Positions 13,201 to 22,859 of a DNA stretch of 64,000 bases are shown in pieces; positions within the stretch are counted from its first letter, which is position 1, and each line of letters opens with the position of its first letter. This DNA comes from Stropharia rugosoannulata (taxonomy: Eukaryota; Basidiomycota; Agaricomycetes; Agaricales; Strophariaceae). The stretch is taken from NCBI GenBank assembly GCA_028532985.1, contig JANCIK010000011.1, forward strand, positions 806,001 through 870,000. The letters are read 5' to 3'. The notes under the pieces are model-generated. The model did not search any database. It was not told the DNA's origin and worked only from the letters and a program-made list of their open reading frames with translations. A program made the position numbers and the translations under genes.

Positions 13201-13658
13201 TAGGGACGTTCAAAGTTGGCCGCAGCGCCGCAGCAGCTGCGAGCTGCGAGCCCCATACCACGGAGCTCTCCATGATCATTATGTGTAAAACTAAACTTCT
13301 TCAATTTCAGCGTTCTACCAGGCCTTGACCAGGCCGTGCGTGATGGTACTGCCTCACCGTGGACGGCATTATGCCGCATTTCCCACAGTGGTCGCAGCTC
13401 GCAGCTGCTGCCGGCACCGCTGGCGTCCACCTATTTATATCAGCCAAAAAGGTGTTGTCATATACGTCTTGTATTTGTTTCGTCGTTTATAGCCTGCAAA
13501 TAGGCTTGAAACTGCCTCGGGGTTACCATGAACGGTAAGCCCGATGAGTATTTCTCTGCCAAAATGGTGTTCAAATAAACATGACGTATTTGACGACCCG
13601 TTTTTGGGCACCAAAAATTGGTTGACGCCAGCAGTGCGGCCAACTTTGAACGTCCCTA
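13201..13658. mobile_element. MITE-like element with 24-bp perfect terminal inverted repeats
   Basis: The ends are 24-bp perfect inverted repeats: TAGGGACGTTCAAAGTTGGC at 13201 (continuing to 13224) and its complement at 13635-13658. The outermost TA on each side fits a TA target-site duplication, as in Tc1/mariner-type elements, but TSD length is uncertain. The element is 458 bp and has no transposase. Inside, a GC-rich segment (13223-13250) is repeated inverted at 13391-13420, so the left part can fold into a second stem. No similarity to other parts of the window was seen. Confidence 0.75.
13223..13420. repeat. internal inverted repeat within the MITE
   Basis: CAGCGCCGCAGCAGCTGCGA (13223 onward) is mirrored by TCGCAGCTCGCAGCTGCTGC (13392 onward) on the opposite strand with few mismatches. 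The arms enclose about 140 bp. Confidence 0.6.
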
Positions 13659-15021
13659 ATGTATTATCCTGTCACACAATAAAGCTCAACGCGGTATACA
13701 GATATTCGGAGATCATTATGTAATGCTCGGTCGTCGCATTAATGAGGCAGATGTGCGCCGTCACTCAATTTCAAAACATATCACTTATAGCCGTTTTCAT
13801 AACGATAGACCGACTTGCCATCAAATTCACCCAGGCGGACCTGCGGGCGGGCTTAAACCTACCCCACATCCAGCGCGTTGCCAAATACCGAGATAGGATC
13901 CCTACCCATGAACGCGAATAATGTAACCCATAGACTATGAGACCCAGCACCGTTGGACCTCACAGAGGATATTAGTAACCCTATTCCCGTGCTATAAGAC
14001 CATTCAATCGACAAAAGTTGGATTCACCACCGTCGGTACAGCCTGCTCCCGCGAACCGGCACGCAATCAACTCATAAACTCAGCTTAGCGACTATGTGTC
14101 TAATAGAGGATTTTTGGCCTAACGTTAGTATGAAAACGGCTGTAATAGGACTCAGAATCGTACACTCAACAGCAGTCCAGAGGTTAATAACTTGTTGTCT
14201 TGTTATGTGATTGTCCAAAGATTTAAGAAAACGCTTGTTCTACGTCAACGCAGATCCGATTTGTCAGCCAGAAAGCTGGGAGAGTCTGGATTCAGAATTA
14301 ATATGGCAGTACTGTTGCAAAATAAAATAAAATAGTAGTACTAGAGTTTATACGCACGCCGGCGCAACTAAACAGAAACGGGAACACGGAAATACCCACA
14401 GAGATCTGGTAATCACTTCACTTTAAATCAGTTAACCCCTTCAGGCCTTCAGGTCGGTTCTAGGTTCTAGGTTCTAACCAGCAAGTCCGCTAAGCTGCGA
14501 TGCCGGTGTTAACTACCCTATTATAGAAAAGGAAATGTCAGAACGGTGTTACAAGGACCCCAGTTCCATAAATGGTACAGTTCGTACGTTCAAAGTCAGG
14601 TCTTCAAGTCAAAATAGACCTGGCTCAGCTCGCCAACTGTATCACAATGTAGAGTAGAGTTTTGCTGTGCTGGTCTCTTAGTCTTTGATACCTTTCTTTC
14701 ATGGATTGATATTGACAGCAGAGTAAACTCCCTTGCAGAATTTCAGCACAGCAAGCGGTCGGAACAGTCAGCAGAAGTAGCTAATGACTAATGAAGGAAA
14801 TGAGGACAAAGTTCAGTCCTCGAGCTTTATGATTGCGTCTAGATCTAGAAAGACTACGGCCGCCACTGTGTTCGTCGCCTTGACGTCTCCTTGCGCAGTC
14901 CGTCCGCTGGACGAAGATCAGGAGCCTGCGGTTCCAACTTATTGGGGCACAGAGGTAATTTATGTCAGTCGCTTTTCATTACACAATATTCTTTTATCCG
15001 TACTCGTGACAAATTGTTGAC
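13659..15021. other. intergenic, no gene supported
   Basis: Only short open frames without motifs. A small direct repeat (GGTTCTA tripled) occurs near 14456-14478. Confidence 0.35.
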
Positions 15022-15265
15022 ACTATTATATTTTCCCAAGAATGATGATTCCTGGGTAAAGTGTGGCGAAGAATACATTTCGTCTCATACGAAGTGTTTC
15101 TCACCTTTGGGAATGAAATGGCCTTTGTAGCATATTCTTCCGTGGTCGCGTGTGGACCATCCAGAGCCAGCAATTGCTTAAACCGAAGAACTTCGATACA
15201 TGAGGGAGTAACGACCGGTATCTGACATTACAAATAATAATTTATCCGCGAAGGCGATTATTTAA
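15022..15265 (-). pseudogene. decayed cytochrome P450 fragment
   Basis: On the minus strand this stretch matches exons 7 and 8 of the P450 at 10605-12823. The segment around GGATAAATTATTATTTGTAATG matches the I-helix exon start. The piece with GTTCTTCGGTTTAAGCAATTG matches the ExxR region, and TTCATTCCCAAAGGTGAG matches the exon 7 end and its donor. After a short intron, a GAATCATCATTCTTGGG-type piece corresponds to the 25-nt exon 8. The middle of exon 7 is deleted and frames are broken. Weaker likeness (CTTGGAGAC, GCGGCCGC) extends through the adjacent intron to about 15400. It is a relic of a second, related P450 gene, not a working gene. Confidence 0.75.
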
Positions 15266-15792
15266 CGGTCGTACCTGTTATGTAGCAGGTTAAAACATAG
15301 CGATGTGACCTTAGCACAGCATGTCTTCGGAACGCACCCGGGTACTCGGCGTGAGAGCGGCCGCCGGCATTCGTCCGCGCAATGCGCATGGCGCGAACCC
15401 CTCTTGGAGACTTGTTGAACGGAATTGCAGCGTACCAGCTGTTTATTTTTGTTAAAGAAAAATCCATGCCTTGGTAATAAAATGAGTATAAGTCAAGCAC
15501 GTTGAATCTGCCGTGCAAATCCCCCTGACACGACTGAATAGTACTGAGCACTGGGAGTACTAACTCGAATCTGGGGGATTTCTAATCGTTACTAATTCTC
15601 AGTATAGTAAGAGGGTAGAGCTCATGATACACTGCTTACTGTTTCTGAGCGTTTTCCGCTGCAAGATTGACTAATGGGTAACCCAACGTTTTATGAGCCA
15701 TTGCATGGTCTACCGTATGTGAATTTTTCTACGTGCCAATCTCCGACACTTGTAGAAATTACAAAAAGACTTACATCATAAACACTATCTTT

Positions 15793-16277
15793 CTAGATGT
15801 CTATTCTGTGGACCAGAGACAGGTACTGGACAGGCATTGAGGTCGAACATTCATTGCAAAGGTCCAGCCGGACAGCCATGCTGATAAAGTGCTCCTTTAT
15901 CCTCGGCTTGGCATCATATCTTGCTCTGTACGGCGATGCTGCCTCGGCCCACTGACGAACGTAGGCGACTAACGGTACAGGCTGGACTACAACCGGAATT
16001 CCGCTTACGATCATTGAGTGTTTCGCATCTGTCAACGAGGCTTAATCAGAGTAAACCCAGCATAGTAATAGGTCATCATCAGTCTGGCGACCGACGGAGA
16101 GTCTGCAGCTACATGCTTCACTGCTTTGACAGATATCAAACAGAAATGTTCAATTCCTTTCGTCAGTTCATCAACACGGCACCGGTATAATTGCGGTGTC
16201 TTATTAAATTGTCCATCCCCCAGCTTTCGCCGTGTATTTACTAAAGTCACATTGCTTGATAAATCCTTCTCCAACAT
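15793..16277 (-). pseudogene. possible gene remnant, unknown family
   Basis: Two overlapping minus-strand frames look protein-like. The upstream frame (16032-16277) ends in MTYYYAGFTLIK; the downstream frame (15793-16035) contains AYVRQWAEAASPYRARYDAK and RLDLCNEC. No splice join between them was convincing and I do not recognise the family. It could be a degraded gene, a gene with unseen exons, or chance. Confidence 0.25.
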
Positions 16278-17122
16278 ATGAATGGGGATTGGGCAGAATT
16301 TATATTACTCTTCATGGTCTATTCTATCAGTGGCTATCTAGCGGCGGAATGCAAAATTACAACGGATCAAACTATCGTGTCTTCAGCTTGATCCGGGCAA
16401 GTAACTCCGGGTTATTCGCCTACTAGGCGCTGTTTTGTGCAGTTGTTCTTAGTTAACTGTATACTCTTCCTCGGAACGGTGCTTCTCCATAATTGCCATG
16501 ATCTATTCACATCGAGAGCACTGTAAAACAAAGCCTTACGGAGAAACAATTGATGTCAGGTCAATCTGTTACGTCGTCGTGACTCAATGTACGTCGTTAC
16601 TCAGAGCTATCTGGTACAGCAGTTGTTGATTCATTTCTATCCATTTTCAAAGGAGAAAGATCGTGGAAGAGAAGACACAATGTGTCGTGGTTCTACTCGA
16701 GTTCGTGGATGACGTGACTCATGCGCATTTTGAGAACCAGTCGATGAATGAAATAGGCTTCTTAAACTTCGGACAAGCCTGGGCTGGGCTGAAGAACTTT
16801 GTTTAGGGAAACTTCAGGGATAAAACAGGACTAGGGGTAATGAAAGCCGACACCTTCACTGCTCTGCTCACAGATCAATGCCGAAATGTCTTAATCTTTT
16901 TTTAATCGAGCACGTCGTCCCTGGACGTCTACCGCCTTCCATCATTCATTTGGTAGGCGAGGCGGGTCTAGGTACACGGAATGATGCAGTGCGTTTCCGT
17001 AACAGATTGCATAGCGCGCTCTATGTGAATAACCTATAAAGGCAGCAAATCCTTAATCAAAAAGGACAGTGAATTGGGCCTTTCAACCTCACAGTCTGTG
17101 CTTCAAGACTTCCCAGTTTAAC
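16278..17122. other. intergenic upstream of paralog 3
   Basis: No gene seen. It contains the TATA element of the next gene at 17035-17040. Confidence 0.4.
17035..17040 (+). promoter_or_regulatory. TATA box of paralog 3
   Basis: TATAAA 83 bp upstream of the ATG at 17123, followed by a pyrimidine-rich stretch just before the start codon. Confidence 0.55.
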
Positions 17123-18795
17123 ATGTTCTCTAAGCTACTGCCTGCCTTTTCACTGGTCGTTGCCGCTTCGGGTATGTTTTACGTTTAATCTTTAAAGACG
17201 ACGAAACTGATATACACACAATTTTTGCAGCTCTAACAACGACAATTGTACCCCCCGGAGCCAAGGGGAAGTGGTATGATCCCTCCGCAGCTCTCAACTT
17301 GACCGGCACCGACACCGACACCGATACTATTGCGTCTACCGCTCAAGTTATTGACCAGAAATCGACGGCAACTGGACCACCCAACCAGCCTGTCAATGGG
17401 ACCGCCGTTACCGCCGTCGATGGTGATATCACTTCAGCTGCTACGACCAATTCACGCCGGTCTTTACCGCCCAGGGGACTTGCGCGGCGTAGCACGTCTA
17501 ATTACGAACTTGTGTTCAATGGAACTGGGACTGGGCCTAACGACCGTGATGCGTCCATCGAGGGTACAGCCTACCTGACATTTACCACTGTCAATAACTC
17601 AACATACAATGTGGATGCCTGTCTCGCGTTCTGCAACAGTGTCCCGACATGTGGTAAGCTATATCTCTGACTATACTCATAACAATTAACTGATTGCTTT
17701 TAAGTTTTCGCTAATCTATTCTATGAGCATAACAATCCAGGACTAGATGCGTCCGCATCTAACCTGAAGTGCGCTATTTATTCTGATACCCATACTGCCG
17801 CAGAGAAGACCAATTTCGGCGGGCAGCAACTTGCACCTCCACCATCCGGCTTGACGTTTATTCAACAGAGCAGCGGCTATTCTTCTGCTACGTTGGTAGA
17901 CCCCGAGACACCAGAAGGTTACGAGCTTGTATTTGGTCCCATCGACGGCGCCAATAATGCGCCCGGAGTACGTCCATCAATTTCATTATACTACAAACGA
18001 AGCTGATTTGGTTATTTAGTACATGGGCTTCGCCTTCCTTGATAGGTATGACGTAGACGCATGTGCCCAGCAGTGCAACACTCGCGGTGCAGACAGCCAG
18101 GGAGGAGCGTGTCAGTATTTCAACATCTGGCGTGCTGTCGTGAATGGCATACCCACGACCTACACATGCAGCATGGTGCGTCTCTTCTTTGTTATTTTAT
18201 TTTGGATAAAATTCTTATCTTCCAATAGTACTTCATCCCAGCCGACGCATCTAGCGCGGTTAACACCGGCCAGGGTAACCTGCAAGTGACATTCTCTCGC
18301 GGTTACAAGCGCACGAACCTGGTCATTGATGGAGGATTCGAGGCCTTCAACGAGTGCGATGACTTCTGCTTCGACACCAGTGATGCCAACTGGGTCGGAA
18401 CGAGTCCCCCGGGCGGTGTGGACGATGCCACAATTTTCTTCTTCCAGTCGTTCGCTCACTCCGGTAATGCCGTCGCCTTGCTCGGCTCAGCGAATGCCAA
18501 TGATGCCCTCGCGGGTACATTGACGCCGCGGCAGCCACTGAAGACACTCCCAGGGAGGCAGTACAGCATCGGCTTCTTCCAAGCAAGCTCGTTCGCCCCT
18601 CCGCAGCAGGAAGCACCCGCTTTTATTGATGTGCAGTGGAACGGGGCGACAATTCAGACCATCCGCCCTGGTTTCAGCAACTATGAGTTCTTCCAGGTCA
18701 CCGTGACAGCACAGGGGAATGACGTGCTCAGCTTCCACGGAGGAGCGGCCCCGGCGTGGTCATTCATTGATGATATCACTGTATTCGAACTGTGA
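17123..18795 (+). CDS. secreted protein, 'fruit-body specific protein a'-like, two PAN-like modules (paralog 3)
   Basis: Five exons (17123-17171, 17231-17653, 17705-17967, 18020-18175, 18229-18795) give 1458 nt, 485 aa, with phases 1, 1, 0, 0. The signal peptide is MFSKLLPAFSLVVAASG. It carries the same two Cys modules as paralog 2 (VDACLAFCNSVPTCG, then VDACAQQCNTRGADSQGG) and the same 189-residue C-terminal domain (VIDGGFEAFNECDDFCF ... PAWSFIDDITVFEL). A dibasic-rich stretch (SRRSLPPRGLARR, near residue 105) precedes the first module and could be a processing site. It lies 12 kb away from, and in opposite orientation to, paralogs 1 and 2, so the family spread by local duplication. Extracellular role inferred; function unknown. 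Confidence 0.88.
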
Positions 18796-19154
18796 AACTA
18801 AAGCTGCGCGTCTGGCGGCTGGCATTGACAGATACATTTCTTTTACGTGTTACGTATGATTATTTGCTACTGAGTACTGCCTTAAGTCTTGTAAAGAATA
18901 ATATTATCCTATTTATTTACCTGCCAAAGCTTGGCTAAATTCGCCCTTCGTACAACCTTCACACGGAGGCAAACAATGCTATTGCAACGATGGTCAAATT
19001 TCAAATGTCGACATGTTGGAATTGCCACCTTGATCCGCAGATACAGGTATCCCCTTTTAATCATTCCTCGATTTGGGTCTTCTTCTACTTTGTTGAATTG
19101 AATTAACTAGTTCACCTTTACCTAGCAACGCACCACACCTCACAAGGTTGGGTC

Positions 19155-19284
19155 CGAGTCGTATGGAGGCCTGTACTGGCCTGCTCACTTTTGTGACAGC
19201 CAAGCCATTCGGCAAAAGTACAACCACATGTTCGGTACCTAAATATATCTTTATTTGTCCCTTCGGTCGGTGAGTCCGCCGAGC
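19155..19284. repeat. left arm of a 130-bp inverted repeat pair
   Basis: Matches 20247-20376 in reverse complement with scattered differences. Shared blocks include ATGGAGGCCTGTACTGGCCT, CTCACTTTTGTGACAGCC and GGTACCTAAATATATCTTT. The arms are about 960 bp apart. Confidence 0.75.
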
Positions 19285-20246
19285 CTCCTCAAGGCCTCCG
19301 GCCGGACACGGGTTTGTCAGCATGCTGTCAAATAGGCGCCCAAAGAACAGCACGCTCCGCAAGAGGTAGTCCTGTCAAACACCTATATGAGCCATGAAAA
19401 ATGGATGTGATAAGTTAGCTTAGCTGTAGGTGTACCTATTGTGTGAAAATTAGGTGCCAATAATAATGCTACTTGTTTTCTTATGCCAAGTTTGCTTTTT
19501 GTCTCCGCAGAGCTACATCTAGTATCTAGGCCAATACATATGTACTAACTGCTTTGTATCTTATCCATGGACTAAGACTTAACACCTCTGAGGATTAGCG
19601 GACAACGTTTAACAAGATAAGTGATGTCGTTTTAGCATTTAAATGGCTTTGCTATTCCATGATCAATTATACACAAACTTTGAAGATGGTGAACACTGCT
19701 GGTAGACCACGGTCGCTCACAGAAGAACACAGCCTCTTTACTGCAATTGGAACCTTTGCCTGTAAAGACAGAAGTTTTCCCAAACGTCATTCAGACAATG
19801 CTCAACTAATATCATTGTAGAGGTTAAACAATGAACACTATACTGAATGTCAGCTAAATGGAACAGATTGGGAACAGAACTTTGTCTGAACTAGAGCACG
19901 ATGTGTCTTCAGATGTTAAATTCACTGTACCAGTCCATACAACTGATACTATAATTTAGTAACACTATCTCAGCCATACCGGCTGTTATCAAGCACGCAT
20001 AGACTCGTACCCATCTGCATTCGGTGCTACCTCGTGGGAGCTTGGTGGGAGCGCAAGTTCTTGACAAAATTGATGGCGCGCTGCACCTACTACTCCAATA
20101 CTACTCATTGAGAAGCCATTAATTTTTATTGATCTCAATTTGGGTACAAATTCCATATTGGGGTCTACAGTGCGGATGGGTACGAGACTAAGTACACATA
20201 CGCCCAAGGCGTACGGCTGATAGCGCCACCCGGGACCATAAGGGGA
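19285..20246. other. spacer between the inverted repeat arms
   Basis: AT-rich, with no transposase or other recognisable coding region. With the two arms it could be a non-autonomous DNA element of about 1.2 kb or two unrelated insertions of one repeat in opposite orientation. Confidence 0.4.
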
Positions 20247-20376
20247 GCTCGGCGGGGTCTCCGACCGAAAAGACAAACAAAAGATATATTTAGGTACCAA
20301 ACATGTGGTTTTACCTTTGCCGAACGGCTTGGCTGTCACAAAAGTGAGCAGGCCAGTACAGGCCTCCATAGAGTCG
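20247..20376. repeat. right arm of a 130-bp inverted repeat pair
   Basis: Reverse complement of the left arm at 19155-19284. A minus-strand open frame beginning MEACTGLLTFVTAKPFG crosses it; the same peptide start occurs on the plus strand of the left arm, which only reflects the repeat. Confidence 0.75.
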
Positions 20377-20780
20377 GTACGTAGAAAATATGTAGCTGAC
20401 TTTACGGCCTTGTTAAATATAGAAGGTAACCATTTAGTATTCCGTGACAAATCATAGGATATATACATGGCTACTACGAAGTCCGAGAATATTAGTGGAT
20501 GGAAGTATGAATACAGTAATGCCAGACAAATGAGTGTGCATAGAGAGGCTACATCTAGAAAGCGAGGTCAAAACGAGTGGATACAATGATATAACGAGCG
20601 AACAACAAATGTGATAGCATGAGGTGAAAGCTGAAACAAACGAAAGCAGATGCGACAACACAGCAAAACAGAACAAAAGCATGCAAAGAGAGAACAATTT
20701 ACAAGAGGACGTAAGCGATGCCACGGCGTTTCGAGGCAGTCATGGCGTTTCGTGGTCGTTGATTAGGGACAAGAACTTAT

Positions 20781-22199
20781 TCATAAGGCGTCAACGGAGC
20801 TTCCACCAAAGTCCGCTGGTGCCATGTAAGCAGAAAAGTCGGATTGGACGAATGGTTGTCGAGTTTCCTGAGCAGTGTACTGGCTGTTATACCCCATGGG
20901 GTATCCAGCCGAAGACACTGAGGATAAGAGCTGGAGGCCCAGCTCATTGTCCGGCGCAGTCGGGAACGTTAATTGAAGCGGGGTGCGATTATCGATTTGA
21001 TGCATGATGCCAATTTCGGCACTAGACATGAAAAGGTTGGTATCCCCGCCGAAAGAAGAAGGCAGAGTGGGAAAATAACTGGCAGATCCTTGTGCGTTGT
21101 CTGGAAAAAACCCAGGAACAGGTTGGGCGGGGGAATAAGCTGTGTGCTGATTGTCCGAACCCGCGAAATTGTCGAATAAATCCCCACTGTTGGCTGATTG
21201 AGACCAGGTCCCCGTTCCGCCAGAAGGTAAAGCACCCATCGATGTGCTGGACATATTTTCGAAGACATAAGGACTCGTACCCTGCTCCGAGGTCGCCAAG
21301 GGGCAGATGCAGAACTTGTGGAAACATATTGTACATGGCGGCAGAGAGGACTGTTGGGCAGCAGTGCTGAACGGCGTGGTGGGTATGGAATTCGGAGTAC
21401 TCATTGATGAAGGCTCGCTCCAGGCAGTGTAGGGGCTGTCAGTTAAGCCAGCACTGTGTCCTCGTCGAAGGGAGAAGGAATAGGGCGAGTTTAACAGCTG
21501 GGGGCTCCAACTCCCTGCCCCGTAGACAGGAGAGTACGACCTTGAAATTCGTGCTGGAGGAATTCTACCCATAGGCCGTGAGGTTCGCTCGTAGGTGCCT
21601 TCGCTAACTTCGACGGATGGTAATAGCGGGAAGAGCAAGGGGGAGAGCCTGGATGTACTGTCCTTACTATTAACGGCCCGACTGGTCCTCCCCTTGAGTG
21701 CCGTTGCTTTAATCTTGTTGGGGCCCCTCCTCTTCACGGGCTTGAATTCGGCCTCCGGACTAGAGGAGATTTAGCAATAAGTTACAATGCATAAACGCCA
21801 TTCAACTTACTGCTTACTCCGAATGTGATTATTTAAATTGCCTTTCTGTACCGTCCTAAATTGCTTAGGTCTCTTGCCAATGCAACCACGTTGCTCCCAA
21901 TCGGTGATCGCTTGCTGACAGTATTCGCACATAAGTTTGTCACTGGAAAGAAAATGTATCAGAAATATCCAAGAGTTATGCTTGATTTGTCTACCCCGTA
22001 TGAATCCTGCAATGCCTTTCATAATCATGTAGTCGTATGAATGAAGCATTACATCGTTTTCCAGTTGCATGAATGAAGCTGCATTGTAAAGATCGCTAGC
22101 AAAACATAGCCCAGAATACGTCACAAGAGTGAATATGAGTTGAGGATTGGGACTTACCTCCTCCTCCGCCGCCGTCTCTGTTGGGCTTTGATTATTCAT
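20781..22199 (-). CDS. C2H2-type zinc-finger protein, putative transcription factor
   Basis: The last two exons are clear: 21811-21942 and 20781-21759, joined through a 51-nt intron (GTAAGT ... CTAG, phase 2). They encode a zinc finger with CEYC, then about 30 residues, then HIRSKH, i.e. C-x2-C-x30-H-x4-H, with the usual F/L spacing late in the finger (FRTVQKGNLNNH). A basic stretch (PVKRRGPNKIKATALKGR) and a long Ser/Pro/Gln-rich tail follow, as in activators. The start is less certain: an ATG at 22199 gives MNNQSPTETAAEEE in 42 nt, and a 26-nt middle exon ending about 22050 would restore the phase. Likely nuclear DNA binding. It could also be joined to the upstream exons at 22196-22859. Confidence 0.65.
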
Positions 22200-22859
22200 C
22201 TAGAATATTTCCTTTCCTTCCAGAGACAGAGTAGGACCTGCCTGAGGGGAACCGGTGAATGATGATCGTCCGTACGAATTCCATCATTGCCTTTATACTC
22301 GTGCAAAGGATCAACAGGTACGTTTGCAGAGATGATATTGGAGGAGGTGGCAGCATGGAAGACAAAGGCGGCCGCCGGTAAATGGGACAAAAGAGAAGCG
22401 CCGAGCATTGCAACCAGGTCTATAAAAATATAAGCAGAGCCATATACGGATCGATATCAAAAATAAGTTGACATCGCTTACAAGCCTGTGACTTGTGAAC
22501 GGGTTTGTGGAGGCGTTCTTCATATGAAATTCGCGGAGTTGAAATACGAAGCACATGAGAAAGATAACCACGATGCATCGCTTCCTGCAGTTTGACTCCG
22601 TTAGAACATAATAGCAAACGAGTTCCTGGATGACGTTATGGGAATGCGGCGGGATTTTTGACTACATACATCTTACCTGCTGGTACTCATATGCTAACCT
22701 TCCTCTAGCATTCATGTCAATGTCATTTATGGAAAACATCGATATCATAGCTCTCCAGTCTCGCGCAGGCAAAAATTGGGCCAAAAACGGTCTCTTTGTT
22801 CCTGAGGAGAGCAATAACAAGCTTGTGGCAGAGCGAAGACGTTGTACAAGTCCTGACAT
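22196..22859 (-). CDS. hypothetical protein, 169 aa, or 5' exons of the zinc-finger gene
   Basis: Three minus-strand exons (22677-22859, 22482-22584, 22196-22419) join in phase (0, then 1) to 510 nt. The product starts MSGLVQRLRSATSLLLLSS and ends LLCLWKERKYSR; it contains INDIDMNARGRLAYEYQQ. I recognise no family. Its TGA overlaps the ATG of the next minus-strand gene (ATGA at 22196-22199). Such contact is unusual for a nuclear gene, so these exons may be the front of the zinc-finger gene by another splice pattern. Basis: agreement of frames and splice sites only. Confidence 0.4.

Noticed and set aside
10605..18795. A biosynthetic cluster made of the P450, homeodomain and secreted proteins
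   Set aside because: No backbone enzyme (terpene synthase, PKS, NRPS) is present and the genes are far apart.
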